Translations under genes and position numbers: made by a program
Assembly (NCBI RefSeq): GCF_002370355.1
Contig: NZ_AP017929.1
Span: 682,001 to 746,000, forward strand
Length of the DNA: 64,000 bases
Direction: 5' to 3'
Source: Latilactobacillus sakei subsp. sakei DSM 20017 = JCM 1157
GTDB lineage: Bacteria > Bacillota > Bacilli > Lactobacillales > Lactobacillaceae
The notes under the pieces: model-generated
Database searches by the model: none
What the model was told of the DNA's origin: nothing
The model's input: the letters and a program-made list of their open reading frames with translations, nothing else
Part shown: positions 31,194-40,762 of the stretch, piece by piece
Position numbering within the stretch: position 1 is the first letter of the stretch
How the letters are laid out: each line of letters opens with the position of its first letter

Positions 31194-31694
31194 ATGACTT
31201 ACATTGATCCAACTCATTTAGACTTAGAAGATCGCGTTGTTTCAATCAACCGTGTTACAAAAGTTGTTAAAGGTGGACGTCGTCTACGTTTTGCTGCTAT
31301 CGTAATCGTTGGTGATAAAAACGGTCACGTTGGTTTCGGTACTGGTAAAGCTCAAGAAGTACCTGAAGCTATTCGTAAAGCCGTTGAAGACGCTAAAAAG
31401 AATCTAATCAATGTGCCTAAGGTTGGTACAACCTTACCTCATGAAGTTATCGGTCGCTTTGGCGCTGGTCGTGTTCTATTAAAACCAGCCGTTGAAGGTT
31501 CTGGTATCGCCGCTGGTGGCGCTGTTCGTGCCGTCATGGAATTAGCAGGAATCGATGATGTGACAAGTAAAACATTGGGTAGCAAAACTGCTATCAACGT
31601 TATTCGTGCCACAATTGACGGTTTAACTCGTATGAAGACTGCTGAACAAATCGCAGAATTGCGTAATATCTCTGTAGAAAGCTTACAAAACTAG
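31194..31694 (+). CDS. rpsE: 30S ribosomal protein S5
   Basis: 166 residues, at the mRNA entry and part of translational fidelity. [20 protein letters not shown] with the loop linked to spectinomycin resistance in wild-type form, then [23 protein letters not shown]. Confidence 0.97.
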   Translation: MTYIDPTHLDLEDRVVSINRVTKVVKGGRRLRFAAIVIVGDKNGHVGFGTGKAQEVPEAIRKAVEDAKKNLINVPKVGTTLPHEVIGRFGAGRVLLKPAVEGSGIAAGGAVRAVMELAGIDDVTSKTLGSKTAINVIRATIDGLTRMKTAEQIAELRNISVESLQN

Positions 31695-31708
31695 GAGGAT
31701 AACTGAAC

Positions 31709-31894
31709 ATGGCTAAATTAAAGATTACTTTAAGAAAAAGTGCTGCTCATCGTCTTCCAGAACAACGTAAAATGGTCAAAGAATTTGGCTTGAACCGAGT
31801 AAATAGTTCTGTAATCAAACCAGATGATGCTGCAACTCGCGGTGTGATTTTCAAACTCGCACATTTAGTAACAGTCGAAGAAATTAAAGACTAA
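31709..31894 (+). CDS. rpmD: 50S ribosomal protein L30
   Basis: 61 residues. [32 protein letters not shown] matches the short bacterial L30. SD TAGGAGGA inside the rpsE end. It stands between rpsE and rplO, as usual. Confidence 0.96.
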   Translation: MAKLKITLRKSAAHRLPEQRKMVKEFGLNRVNSSVIKPDDAATRGVIFKLAHLVTVEEIKD

Positions 31895-31928
31895 TTTCAA
31901 CATATATTGCAAGGAGGTGCGCACAATA

Positions 31929-32363
31929 ATGAAACTACATGAATTGAAACCTAACGAAGGTGCTCGCGATGTTCGCAAGCGTGTCGGTCGTGGTACGTCT
32001 TCAGGTACTGGTAAAACAGCTGGCCGTGGACAAAAAGGCCAAAAGGCTCGTAGTAAGGTACGTTTAGGCTTTGAAGGTGGGCAAATACCTTTATTCCGTC
32101 GTATGCCAAAACGCGGCTTCAAGAACATCAACCGCAAAGAATATGCTGTCGTTAACCTTAACGATTTAAATCGTTTTGAAGACGGTACAGAAATCACAGC
32201 AACTGTATTAATCGAAGCAGGTGTTGTTAAGAACGAACTTTCAGGTGTTAAAGTATTAGCAAATGGTGAATTAAACAAAAAATTGAACATTAAGGTAAGC
32301 AAGTATTCTGAAGCTGCAAAAGCTGCTGTAGAAGCTGCTGGCGGTTCAATTGAGGTGATTTAA
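31929..32363 (+). CDS. rplO: 50S ribosomal protein L15
   Basis: 144 residues, late assembly protein. [57 protein letters not shown] 31929 behind AAGGAGGTG; the stop TAA directly abuts the TTG of secY. Confidence 0.97.
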   Translation: MKLHELKPNEGARDVRKRVGRGTSSGTGKTAGRGQKGQKARSKVRLGFEGGQIPLFRRMPKRGFKNINRKEYAVVNLNDLNRFEDGTEITATVLIEAGVVKNELSGVKVLANGELNKKLNIKVSKYSEAAKAAVEAAGGSIEVI

Positions 32364-33659
32364 TTGCTTAAAACACTAAGAAACGCATTTAAAGTCAAGG
32401 AAATCCGTAGTAAGATTTTGTTCACTTTAGGCGTTTTGATCGTTTATCGTTTAGGTGCACAGATTACAGTACCAGGTGTTAACGCTGGCGCGTTAACCAA
32501 GTTAGGATCAACTGGTTTGATTCCTTTACTTGATACTGTTAGTGGTGGTGGCTTGGCGAATTACTCCATCTTCTCGATGGGGGTTTCACCATTCATCACG
32601 GCCCAAATTGTGGTTCAATTACTACAAATGGACATTGTGCCTAAATTTGTTGAATGGAGCAAGCAAGGTGAAGTTGGGAGACGTAAACTTAACCAAGTGA
32701 CGCGTTACTTAACGATCATCTTAGCGTTTATTCAATCAATTGGGATTACTGCTGGCTTTAACTCACTCAGTCAAATGGGCTTGGTTAAAGATCCAGGAAT
32801 TAAGACCTTCGTTAGCATCGGGATCATCCTTACGGGTGGTACGATGTTAATTACTTGGTTAGGTGAACAGATAACTGATAAAGGTTTAGGGAATGGTGTT
32901 TCAATGATTATCTTCGCGGGTATCATTGCGCGCCTCCCAAGTGGCCTTCATCAAATCATCAAGGAACATGTCTTGAATGCTTCTAAGGGTGAAATGTGGT
33001 TAGGAATCTTGTTCGTTGTTGGCTTAATCGTAGCGGTATTAGTCATTGTGACTTTCGTTACTTGGGTTCAACAAGCGAACCGTAAGATTCCAATCCAATA
33101 TACACGTCGCGAAGCAGGTGCAGGTGACAACAGTTACTTACCACTAAAGGTCAATGTTGCTGGTGTGATTCCGGTTATCTTTGCTAGTTCATTTATTATG
33201 ACACCTCAAACAATCTTAATGGCCTTCCAGGCAAGTCATGGTGAAGATGCTTGGTTCAAAGTTATGTCAGACATCTTCAGTATGCAAACTGTGACAGGTT
33301 CGATTGTTTACACGGTGCTCATTGTTCTCTTTACCTTCTTCTACGCATTTGTTCAGGTTAACCCTGAAAAAGTTGCTGAGAACTTGACCAAACAAGGGAG
33401 TTATATCCCAGGTGTTTGGCCCGGTAAAGGTACCGAGAAATATCTCTCCGGCGTATTAATGCGACTATCGACTGTCGGTGCGTTGTTCTTAGGGGTAATT
33501 GCATTATTACCTCAATTAGCAGCAAACCTCGGTGGTCTACCTCAATCAATTGGTTTAGGTGGGACTAGTTTACTAATCGTCGTTGGTGTGGCGCTTGAAA
33601 GCACACGTCAACTCGAAGGTTTACTCATGAAACGGAAATACGTTGGCTTCATTCGATAA
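32364..33659 (+). CDS. secY: Protein translocase subunit SecY
   Basis: A 431-residue channel subunit of the Sec translocon with ten hydrophobic segments. It exports unfolded proteins, including the surface proteins found later in this window. Landmarks: YRLGAQITVPGV after helix 1, GVSPFITAQIVVQLLQMD, GLGNGVSMIIF, and RKIPIQYTRREAGAG. The start is TTG with an SD (GAGGTGA) inside rplO, hence coupled. Its usual neighbour adk follows. Confidence 0.97.
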   Translation: MLKTLRNAFKVKEIRSKILFTLGVLIVYRLGAQITVPGVNAGALTKLGSTGLIPLLDTVSGGGLANYSIFSMGVSPFITAQIVVQLLQMDIVPKFVEWSKQGEVGRRKLNQVTRYLTIILAFIQSIGITAGFNSLSQMGLVKDPGIKTFVSIGIILTGGTMLITWLGEQITDKGLGNGVSMIIFAGIIARLPSGLHQIIKEHVLNASKGEMWLGILFVVGLIVAVLVIVTFVTWVQQANRKIPIQYTRREAGAGDNSYLPLKVNVAGVIPVIFASSFIMTPQTILMAFQASHGEDAWFKVMSDIFSMQTVTGSIVYTVLIVLFTFFYAFVQVNPEKVAENLTKQGSYIPGVWPGKGTEKYLSGVLMRLSTVGALFLGVIALLPQLAANLGGLPQSIGLGGTSLLIVVGVALESTRQLEGLLMKRKYVGFIR

Positions 33660-33712
33660 GCAATTATCGTTTAAAAAGTATTGAATCCTTGTTTTAAATA
33701 GGAGGCAAAGGC

Positions 33713-34369
33713 ATGAATCTCATGTTAATGGGACTTCCCGGCGCTGGTAAGGGAACACAAGCTGAAAAGATTGTTGACGCTTATCATATTCCACACATCT
33801 CAACTGGTGATATGTTTAGAGCTGCTATGGCAGATCAAACAGACCTTGGTGTTAAAGCTAAGGGCTTCATCGACAAAGGTGAATTGGTACCAGATGATGT
33901 GACAAACGGAATTGTCGAGGAACGTCTTTCACAAGCAGATACTAATGTAGGTTATCTTCTTGATGGATTTCCTCGGACACTTGACCAAGCGGATGCTTTG
34001 GCAGTGATCACTGATAAATTGAACAAACCTTTAGATGGTGTGATCAACATTGATGTTGATCCTGAAATCTTGGCTGATCGTTTATCTGGTCGCTTCATTT
34101 GTAAAACTTGTGGTGCAACGTACCATAAGCTTTACCATCCAACTCAAGTGGAAGGCACATGTGATCGCTGTGGCGGCCACGTCTTCTTCCAACGAGAAGA
34201 TGATAAACCTGAAACGGTTAAGAATCGCTTAAAGGTCAATATCGAAATGAATACACCTTTACTTGATTTTTATGAAAAACGTAACCTGCTTTACACGGTA
34301 GATGGGAATCAAGAAATTGATGACGTGTTCGCTGCCGTTAAAAAAGTACTTGATACCATTAAAGACTAG
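33713..34369 (+). CDS. adk: Adenylate kinase
   Basis: 218 residues, converts ATP + AMP to two ADP. P-loop [17 protein letters not shown]-binding [17 protein letters not shown], and the long-form LID with a zinc site [13 protein letters not shown]...CDRCGG. SD AGGAGG before ATG. Placed after secY as in most Firmicutes. Confidence 0.97.
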   Translation: MNLMLMGLPGAGKGTQAEKIVDAYHIPHISTGDMFRAAMADQTDLGVKAKGFIDKGELVPDDVTNGIVEERLSQADTNVGYLLDGFPRTLDQADALAVITDKLNKPLDGVINIDVDPEILADRLSGRFICKTCGATYHKLYHPTQVEGTCDRCGGHVFFQREDDKPETVKNRLKVNIEMNTPLLDFYEKRNLLYTVDGNQEIDDVFAAVKKVLDTIKD

Positions 34370-34446
34370 TCATCAACTCAAGTGATCTTTTAGGTCATTA
34401 TTCACGTAAAAGCCTGACTTGTTGTTAATGACTAAGTACTCAGTGC

Positions 34447-34523
34447 TTTTAAAAATTTAATGCTTGTGATATAATATCTCGGTATGACACTAGGGTGAGT
34501 GCGGAGAGCTCTCACCATTTTTC
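34447..34523 (+). promoter_or_regulatory. Internal promoter and leader hairpin before infA
   Basis: TATAAT at 34470-34475 with a weak TTTTAA (34447-34452) 17 bp upstream. The leader then has GGTGAG (34494-34499) paired with CTCACC (34511-34516) followed by ATTTTT, a short attenuator-like hairpin in the 190-bp adk-infA gap. Confidence 0.5.
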
Positions 34524-34560
34524 TGTATGAATTTTCATAACCACAAGGGGGTACTTTTGC

Positions 34561-34779
34561 GTGGCAAAAGATGACGTCATTGAAATTGAAGGTAAAGTAA
34601 CTGATACTTTACCAAATGCAATGTTCAAAGTAGAACTTGAAAACGGTGCTGTGATTTTGGCACACGTTTCAGGTAAAATCCGTAAGAATTACATCAAGAT
34701 TTTACCAGGAGACCGTGTGACAGTTGAACTATCACCATATGATTTGACTAAGGGACGAATTACGTATCGCTTTAAATAG
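34561..34779 (+). CDS. infA: Translation initiation factor IF-1
   Basis: 72 residues, an OB-fold factor that binds the ribosomal A site at initiation. [24 protein letters not shown] and [28 protein letters not shown] are family-defining. The start is GTG behind AAGGGGG. Confidence 0.97.
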
Positions 34780-34811
34780 GCGTAAGGATCATATCAAGGA
34801 GGTCAGTCGAT

Positions 34812-34928
34812 ATGAAAGTAAGACCATCAGTAAAACCAATGTGCGAACATTGTAAAGTTATTAAACGAAAAGGCCGCGTTATGATTATCTGCGCAGCTAA
34901 TCCAAAACATAAACAACGTCAAGGTTAA
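34812..34928 (+). CDS. rpmJ: 50S ribosomal protein L36
   Basis: 38 residues: starts [16 protein letters not shown] and ends NPKHKQRQG. The zinc ligands C-x2-C, Cys and His are present, so this is the zinc-binding form. SD AAGGAGG at 34797-34803. It lies between infA and rpsM, as is standard. Confidence 0.96.
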
Positions 34929-34950
34929 TTAATAAGCAGGAGGTGCAAGA

Positions 34951-35316
34951 ATGGCTCGTATCGCAGGTGTGGATTTACCACGTGATAAACAAATTGTGAT
35001 TGCTTTAACTTATATTTTCGGAATCGGAAATACAACTGCCGTTAAAGTCTTGGCTGATGCTGGCGTCCCAACAGACGTCCGTACACGCGATTTAACGCCG
35101 GATCAAGAAGACAAGATCCGTGCAGCATTAGATACAGTTAAAGTTGAAGGCGATCTTCGTCGTGAAGTTAGCTTAAACATCAAACGTCTACAAGAAATCG
35201 GTTCTTATCGTGGCATGCGTCATCGTCGTGGTTTACCAGTTCGTGGTCAAAACACGAAGAACAACGCTCGTACACGTAAAGGTAAGAAAGTTTCTATCGC
35301 AGGCAAGAAAAAATAA
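34951..35316 (+). CDS. rpsM: 30S ribosomal protein S13
   Basis: 121 residues, contacts the P-site tRNA and the 50S subunit. [25 protein letters not shown] and [25 protein letters not shown] are complete. SD AGGAGGTG. Confidence 0.97.
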   Translation: MARIAGVDLPRDKQIVIALTYIFGIGNTTAVKVLADAGVPTDVRTRDLTPDQEDKIRAALDTVKVEGDLRREVSLNIKRLQEIGSYRGMRHRRGLPVRGQNTKNNARTRKGKKVSIAGKKK

Positions 35317-35339
35317 TCAGTAAAAGGAGGTTATAATTT

Positions 35340-35732
35340 ATGGCAAACAAGAAGAATGCACCACGTAAGCGTCGTGTAAAGAAAAATATCGAAGCTGGCG
35401 TAGCACATATTCACTCAACATTTAACAACACTCTTGTAATGATCACTGATCCTAACGGGAATGCTGTTGCATGGTCATCTGCTGGTTCATTAGGTTTCAA
35501 AGGTAGTCGTAAGTCAACACCTTTTGCTGCTCAAATGGCTGCAGAAGCTGCTGGTAAAGAAGCCATGGAACATGGTATGAAATCTATTGAAGTTGCTGTT
35601 AAAGGACCAGGTTCTGGTCGTGAAGCTGCAATCCGCTCATTACAAGCAACTGGTTTAGAAGTTACTGCTATTCGTGACGTCACACCAGTTCCTCATAATG
35701 GATCTCGTCCTCCAAAACGCCGTCGTGTTTAG
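35340..35732 (+). CDS. rpsK: 30S ribosomal protein S11
   Basis: 130 residues, platform protein at the E site. [24 protein letters not shown] and [16 protein letters not shown] at the C-terminus. SD AAAGGAGG. Confidence 0.97.
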   Translation: MANKKNAPRKRRVKKNIEAGVAHIHSTFNNTLVMITDPNGNAVAWSSAGSLGFKGSRKSTPFAAQMAAEAAGKEAMEHGMKSIEVAVKGPGSGREAAIRSLQATGLEVTAIRDVTPVPHNGSRPPKRRRV

Positions 35733-35815
35733 TCTGGGCTACGCTTCATTTTGAGACAAACTGAAACGTGTTCACGTATAAACACTTCTCGTTTTGAAAG
35801 GGGTAAAAGATAAGA

Positions 35816-36754
35816 ATGATCGAATTTGAAAAACCAAACATTACAAAGGTTGATGAAAGTACTAACTACGGTAAATTCGTTGTTGAACCACTTGAACGTG
35901 GCTACGGTACGACTTTAGGTAACTCTTTACGTCGTATCTTATTAGCATCTTTACCAGGTACTGCTGTCACAGATATCCAAATTGATGGTGTCTTACATGA
36001 ATTTTCAACAATTGATGGCGTCCTAGAAGACGTGACACAAATCATTTTGAATATCAAAAAATTAGCACTTAAATTGCACGTTGAAGAAGACAAAACGATT
36101 GAGATTGACGTTAAGGGACCAGCAACAGTTACTGCTGCTGATATCATTTCGGATGACGATGTTGAAGTCTTAAATACTGATCAATATATTTGTACAGTAG
36201 CTGAAGGCGGCAATTTCCACGTGCAAATGACAGTTAAAAAAGGCCGTGGTTATGTTGCTGCTGTTCAAAACAAGTCAGACGATATGCCAATTGGTGTTTT
36301 ACCAATCGACTCAATTTATACCCCAATCAGTCGTGTCAACTATCAAGTAGAAAGTACACGTGTTGGTCGTCGTAACGATTTCGACAAGTTAACACTTGAT
36401 GTTTGGACAAACGGTTCCATCAGTCCTAGAGAAGCTATTAGCTTAGCTGCGAAGATTATGACAGAGCATTTGGCAATCTTTGTAGATCTTACTGATGAAG
36501 CGAAGAATGCTGAAATCATGGTCGAAAAAGAAGAGACGCATAAAGAAAAAATGCTTGAAATGACAATTGAAGAGTTAGATTTATCAGTCCGTTCATACAA
36601 CTGTTTGAAACGCGCTGGTATCAACACTGTTCAAGAGTTAACTGACAAATCAGAAGCAGATATGATGAAAGTTAGAAATCTTGGTCGCAAGTCGTTAGAA
36701 GAAGTTAAGAACAAGTTATTTGATCTTGGCTTAGGCTTACGCACAGAAGAATAA
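35816..36754 (+). CDS. rpoA: RNA polymerase alpha subunit
   Basis: 312 residues. The N-terminal assembly domain ([25 protein letters not shown]) nucleates polymerase assembly, an acidic/Glu-Lys linker lies near 235-245, and the C-terminal domain ([21 protein letters not shown] ... [16 protein letters not shown]) binds UP elements and activators. SD AAAGGGG before ATG. Confidence 0.97.
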   Translation: MIEFEKPNITKVDESTNYGKFVVEPLERGYGTTLGNSLRRILLASLPGTAVTDIQIDGVLHEFSTIDGVLEDVTQIILNIKKLALKLHVEEDKTIEIDVKGPATVTAADIISDDDVEVLNTDQYICTVAEGGNFHVQMTVKKGRGYVAAVQNKSDDMPIGVLPIDSIYTPISRVNYQVESTRVGRRNDFDKLTLDVWTNGSISPREAISLAAKIMTEHLAIFVDLTDEAKNAEIMVEKEETHKEKMLEMTIEELDLSVRSYNCLKRAGINTVQELTDKSEADMMKVRNLGRKSLEEVKNKLFDLGLGLRTEE

Positions 36755-36780
36755 ACTGATAAGAAGGAGGGACTCCATTC

Positions 36781-37161
36781 ATGAGTTATCGTAAATTAGG
36801 TCGTACAAGCTCACAACGTAAAGCAATGTTACGTGATTTGACAACAGATTTAATCATCAATGAACGTATTGTTACTACTGAAGCTCGTGCCAAAGAAATT
36901 CGTAAAACAACTGAAAAAATGATCACTTTAGGTAAACGCGGTGATTTACACGCTCGTCGTCAAGCGGCAGCATTCGTTCGTAACGAAGTAGCTGATATTC
37001 GCGAAGAAGACGAAGCAGTAATCGTTCAATCTGCTTTACAAAAGTTATTTAGTGACATTGCTCCACGTTATGCTGAAAGAAATGGTGGTTACACACGTAT
37101 TCTTAAAACAGCCCCTCGTCGTGGTGACGGTGCATTAATGGTTATTATTGAACTTGTTTAA
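36781..37161 (+). CDS. rplQ: 50S ribosomal protein L17
   Basis: 126 residues. [23 protein letters not shown] at the start and [19 protein letters not shown] near the end. SD AAGGAGGG. Last gene of the alpha operon; the terminator follows 130 bp later behind a structured segment. Confidence 0.97.
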
Positions 37162-37184
37162 TAATAAAAAATGATTTCTAGGTC

Positions 37185-37290
37185 ATTTGATCGATGAGAC
37201 AGGGCGTTATGATGATGGCATCTGTTTGCCAAGTCTAGTCTTAAGGTTATGTTAGCACTACAGCATAACTTTCATCGATTGATGATTACA
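37185..37290 (+). ncRNA. Structured 3' region behind rplQ (possible small RNA)
   Basis: ATCGATGA near 37191 pairs with TCATCGAT near 37272 and encloses two hairpins, GGCA-tctgtt-TGCC near 37219 and GTTATG-ttagcactacag-CATAAC near 37246. A terminator follows directly. This looks like a three-way junction. It may be the rplQ 3' untranslated end or a processed RNA. No separate promoter was recognised. Confidence 0.35.
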
Positions 37291-37296
37291 TAATAA

Positions 37297-37332
37297 AACG
37301 TCTAATTCTGGTGACAGAGTTAGACGTTTTTT
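37297..37332 (+). terminator. Terminator of the alpha operon
   Basis: AACGTCTAATTCTG-gtga-CAGAGTTAGACGTT, followed by TTTT. Confidence 0.9.
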
Positions 37333-37415
37333 GTGTTAAGTGGATTTATTGGTTAGTTGTGTTTTTTATAGTGACGAATATAATATAATTATAAAATGAA
37401 GAGGAGTTGATTAAT

Positions 37416-37487
37416 ATGATGCAGATGTTTAAGGGTGAGTTACAAAAAATAGATAAATTAATACCGAAATTAGAGATATCTCCTTAA
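37416..37487 (+). CDS. Possible 23-residue peptide, uncertain
   Basis: ATG at 37416 is preceded by GAGGAG at a good distance and by AT-rich DNA with TATAAT-like hexamers near 37380. The product would be MMQMFKGELQKIDKLIPKLE plus three residues. It could be a real small protein or the remnant of a gene broken during insertion of the repeats downstream. I do not recognise it. Confidence 0.25.
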   Translation: MMQMFKGELQKIDKLIPKLEISP

Positions 37488-37572
37488 TCGCTGATAGGAC
37501 ATATCAGCTTATTCTATGATAAAATAGAGGGTAGTTTCGCAGCCCTTGAAGCAAGTGGTTGGGCGATTCTAA

Positions 37573-37607
37573 GCTAATGCTCAGAGCCTAACCACTTTCA
37601 ATGGCAC
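37573..37607 (+). repeat. Partial repeat copy D (right end only)
   Basis: GCTAATGCTCAGAGCC and the ACCACTTTCAATGGCAC end match the right part of copies A and B. The left half is diverged or lost. A spacer TCTTATCGAAAAC separates it from copy A. Confidence 0.6.
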
Positions 37608-37620
37608 TCTTATCGAAAAC

Positions 37621-37731
37621 GTGCCTTTCCAAGCTGCCTCTTGTGCTTAGCTACGCATCGCAAATAATCGACTGCGTCGCTTATTCACGATACTAGGCTA
37701 ATGCTCAGAGCCAAAACGCTTTGAAAGGCAC
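37621..37731 (+). repeat. 111-bp imperfect palindromic repeat, copy A
   Basis: Terminal GTGCCTTTC pairs with GAAAGGCAC, and the core is AATAATCGAC-tgc-GTCGCTTATT. It aligns to copy C behind rpoC (opposite strand) across its whole length; the stretch CGACTGCGTCGCTTATTCAC differs from copy C by one base. Confidence 0.85.
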
Positions 37732-37743
37732 TCTTATCGAAAC

Positions 37744-37854
37744 GTGCCTTTCCAAGCAACTTCTTCCGTCTAGCGACATCAGTCAAATCAACGATTGCAT
37801 CGTTAATTCGCCCGATTATGCTATACTCAGAAGTTAACCGCTTGAAAAGGGCAC
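37744..37854 (+). repeat. 111-bp imperfect palindromic repeat, copy B
   Basis: Starts GTGCCTTTCCAAGC, ends GCTTGAAAAGGGCAC; the core is diverged (CAACGATTGCATCGTTAAT). Separated from copy A by TCTTATCGAAAC, which nearly repeats the spacer before copy A. It ends 27 bp before the ecfA1 start codon. Confidence 0.8.
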
Positions 37855-37881
37855 TCTAAATCATGAAATTAGGTATTCTCA

Positions 37882-38724
37882 ATGAATAACAATAAAATCA
37901 TAGAAGTGGCACATTTAAAATATGAATACCCACAGGCGAGTCGCTTAGCCCTTAATGATTTATCGGTCGACATCAATGCTGGTGAGTGGGTCGCAATTAT
38001 CGGGCATAATGGAAGTGGCAAAAGTACGTTCGCCAAATCCCTGAATGGCTTATTAGATTTACAGTCAGGAAGTATTACGATTGATGGATTACCCTTATCA
38101 ATTGAAACGGTCTGGGCTATTCGTCGTAAAATCGGTATGGTTTTCCAAAATCCGGATAATCAATTTGTCGGTGCAACGGTCGAAGGTGATGTCGCGTTTG
38201 GTCTCGAAAATCAGGGGATTGAACGGGCTGAAATGCTTCGGCGGGTGCAAGATGCGGTTGAACGGGTTGGTATGACACCGTTTATGACGCGTGAACCAAG
38301 TCGCTTATCCGGTGGTCAGAAGCAACGTGTGGCATTAGCGGGCATTATTGCCCAGCAACCCGAGATTCTCATTCTTGATGAAGCAACCAGTATGCTTGAT
38401 CCTAAGGGCCGCCAAGAAGTGCTTGAGGCCATTCACACGTTAAAACAAGAAACGAATATGACCGTGCTTTCAATTACCCATGATATTGACGAAGCGGCTA
38501 GTGCGGATCGGATTGTCATGTTGGATAAGGGCCAAGTGATTGATCAGGGCACACCAGCCGAAATCTTCGCCTATGGACAACGATTGCTCGACCTCGGGTT
38601 AGATGTCCCTTATCCCGAGAAATTAAAAGCAGCCCTTACTAAGCTCGGAGTACCAATGCCGACTGATTATCTCACAACGGAAAGGATGGCTGATTATCTA
38701 TGGACATTACATTCAAAGATGTAA
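37882..38724 (+). CDS. ecfA1: Energy-coupling factor ATPase EcfA1
   Basis: 280 residues, one of two ATPases of the ECF transporter core that powers many vitamin-binding S components. Walker A GHNGSGKST (near 39), Q-loop FQNPDNQFVG, signature LSGGQKQR (near 141), Walker B LILDEATSML and the His switch SITHDI. SD is weak. The 3' end overlaps ecfA2 by 25 bp, so translation is coupled. It replaces the usual short spacing to rplQ with a 720-bp repeat-rich gap. Confidence 0.95.
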   Translation: MNNNKIIEVAHLKYEYPQASRLALNDLSVDINAGEWVAIIGHNGSGKSTFAKSLNGLLDLQSGSITIDGLPLSIETVWAIRRKIGMVFQNPDNQFVGATVEGDVAFGLENQGIERAEMLRRVQDAVERVGMTPFMTREPSRLSGGQKQRVALAGIIAQQPEILILDEATSMLDPKGRQEVLEAIHTLKQETNMTVLSITHDIDEAASADRIVMLDKGQVIDQGTPAEIFAYGQRLLDLGLDVPYPEKLKAALTKLGVPMPTDYLTTERMADYLWTLHSKM

Positions 38725-39575
38725 GTTATACGTATCAACCTGGCACACCTTTTCAGGGGATTGGGTTAAAACACATTAATTTAACGATTGAATCGGGTTC
38801 TTACACAGCATTAATCGGGCATACCGGCAGTGGCAAATCGACGTTATTGCAACACTTGAACGCGTTGTTGAAGCCGACTGAAGGGGTCGTCCAGATTGGT
38901 GACCGCCAGATTACGCCTGAAACGAATAATAAAAACTTGAAGGTCATCCGGCAAAAAGTCGGTATGGTCTTCCAATTTCCAGAAAGCCAATTATTTGAAG
39001 CCACGGTCCAAAAGGATATTGCCTTCGGGCCCCAAAATTTCGGTGTGCCTGAAGCTGAGGCACTTGAACGGGCTAAAGCGATGGTCGAATTAGTTGGTCT
39101 ACCAGCAGCCGTGCTTGACCAATCACCATTTGATCTATCCGGTGGTCAGATGCGACGGGTCGCAATTGCCGGTGTTTTGGCGATGCAGCCAGAAGTCCTA
39201 ATCCTCGATGAGCCAACCGCTGGACTCGATCCAGTCGGTCGCCGGGAAATGATGGGCTTGTTTGAAAAACTACACCGCGAACAAGGAATGACGATTGTGA
39301 TGGTCACGCATCAAATGGACGATGTCGCCAACTATGCGGATCACGTGGTTGTACTAGAAAACGGGGGCATCGCCAAGAGTGGCACACCGCGCGAAATATT
39401 TGCGGACCCTGAATGGTTAACGTCTAAACAATTAGGCCTCCCAACCACGACACAGTTTGCCCAAGCATTAATTAAGAAGGGCTTCGTGTTCCCCCAAGTG
39501 CCGTTAACCGAACACGAATTGGCAGCGATGTTGCGCGATCAATTACCGCAGGAAGCAGGTGGCGCGAATGAATAA
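38700..39575 (+). CDS. ecfA2: Energy-coupling factor ATPase EcfA2
   Basis: 291 residues, partner of EcfA1. GHTGSGKST (near 41), Q-loop FQFPESQLFEATV, LSGGQMRR (near 145), LILDEPTAGLDPVGRREMM and VTHQMDD are present. The ATG at 38700 lies inside ecfA1 and follows GGATGG. The end overlaps ecfT. Confidence 0.95.
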   Translation: MDITFKDVSYTYQPGTPFQGIGLKHINLTIESGSYTALIGHTGSGKSTLLQHLNALLKPTEGVVQIGDRQITPETNNKNLKVIRQKVGMVFQFPESQLFEATVQKDIAFGPQNFGVPEAEALERAKAMVELVGLPAAVLDQSPFDLSGGQMRRVAIAGVLAMQPEVLILDEPTAGLDPVGRREMMGLFEKLHREQGMTIVMVTHQMDDVANYADHVVVLENGGIAKSGTPREIFADPEWLTSKQLGLPTTTQFAQALIKKGFVFPQVPLTEHELAAMLRDQLPQEAGGANE

Positions 39576-40359
39576 ACTCATCTTAGGCCGCTATATTCCG
39601 GGAGATTCAATCCTGCATCGGATGGACCCGCGGGCGAAGTTAATTGCCAGTTTCTATTACATTGGGATTATTTTCTTAGCACGGTCGTGGCCGGCTTATC
39701 TCTTGTTATTTATTTTTACAATGGCGTTAGTTATGGTTTCTAAGATTAAGCTCAGCTTCTTCTTGAAAGGGGTGCGGCCATTATTATGGCTTATCCTCTT
39801 TACCGTCTTACTCCAAATCTTCTTTACCCGCGGTGGGACCGTCTATTGGCAATGGGGCTTCTTGAGCCTGACCAAGTTCGGATTACTCAATGGGGCATAT
39901 ATCTTCATGCGCTTCGTCCTAATTATCTTCATGTCAACGCTTTTAACGCTAACGACACCACCGTTATCATTAGCGGATGCGATCGAATCGATTCTGAAGC
40001 CATTAAAAGTCATTCATTTCCCAGTCTATGAAGTCGCATTGATGTTATCAATTGCTCTACGCTTCGTACCAACGTTAATGGATGAAACCACGAAGATTAT
40101 GAATGCGCAGCGTGCGCGGGGTGTTGATTTTGGCGAAGGTAGTCTCTTACAACAGATGAAAGCCATTGTTCCCATCTTAATTCCGCTATTTGTTAGCAGC
40201 TTCAACCGGGCTGATGACTTAGCAACTGCCATGGAAGCCCGTGGTTACCAAGGTGGCGAAGGCCGCAGTAAATATCGTGTCTTGAAATGGCAGACAAGAG
40301 ATACACTCGCGTTTGTCGCAATGGCGGTATTAACGATCGGATTAGTAATCTTACGTTAA
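39568..40359 (+). CDS. ecfT: Energy-coupling factor transmembrane protein EcfT
   Basis: 263 residues with about five membrane segments. It links the two ATPases to exchangeable S components. HRMDPRAKLIASFYYIGIIF at the start, coupling-helix motifs with Ala-Arg-Gly: MNAQRARGVDF and MEARGYQGGEGRSKY. ATG 39568 overlaps the ecfA2 stop by 8 bp; the in-frame GTG 39559 is part of the SD. A terminator follows. In most lactobacilli truA is next; here the WxL cluster intervenes. Confidence 0.95.
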   Translation: MNKLILGRYIPGDSILHRMDPRAKLIASFYYIGIIFLARSWPAYLLLFIFTMALVMVSKIKLSFFLKGVRPLLWLILFTVLLQIFFTRGGTVYWQWGFLSLTKFGLLNGAYIFMRFVLIIFMSTLLTLTTPPLSLADAIESILKPLKVIHFPVYEVALMLSIALRFVPTLMDETTKIMNAQRARGVDFGEGSLLQQMKAIVPILIPLFVSSFNRADDLATAMEARGYQGGEGRSKYRVLKWQTRDTLAFVAMAVLTIGLVILR

Positions 40360-40370
40360 TTAATAATAAT

Positions 40371-40427
40371 AAAAAGCATTATCTGAAAACAACCTCAAAA
40401 AGGTGATTTTACAGATAATGCTTTTTT
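40371..40427 (+). terminator. Terminator of ecfA1A2T
   Basis: AAAAAGCATTATCTG (40371-40385) pairs with CAGATAATGCTTTTTT (40412-40427) around a 26-nt loop that holds a smaller ACCT/AGGT pair. Confidence 0.88.
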
Positions 40428-40654
40428 AGTATCGACGGTTAATTATTTCTAATCCTATCATGAGTCCTGAAAACGACTGGTATAGCAGGATTTATATAAG
40501 GATTAGATTATATTTACATGTCTCAAAATATAATGGTAAACAAGTTAAAAAAATAACATATTCAGCCAAGTGAATTTAAAAAAAGTTTATTTTCGAAACG
40601 CTTATAGCGTCAATAAGTCTGTTAACATAGGGAAAATCTAATTGAAAATATTAC

Positions 40655-40683
40655 TTGCACAATTGAAAATGAGATGGTACATT
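40655..40683 (+). promoter_or_regulatory. Promoter of the secreted Ig-like protein gene
   Basis: TTGCAC (40655-40660), 17-bp spacer, TACATT (40678-40683), about 80 bp before the start codon. The interval 40430-40650 is AT-rich and holds no gene that I can support. Confidence 0.6.
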
Positions 40684-40762
40684 ATTCACATATCAGAGGC
40701 AATTAACGTCATTGACTAATAACTATTGCTGCTAAAAAAAAACGCACATGGAGGCGAAAATT

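Noticed and set aside
37500-37860. CRISPR array
   Set aside because: Repeats are 111 bp, imperfect palindromes with nearly identical spacers; a CRISPR would have short identical repeats and unique spacers, and no cas gene is present.
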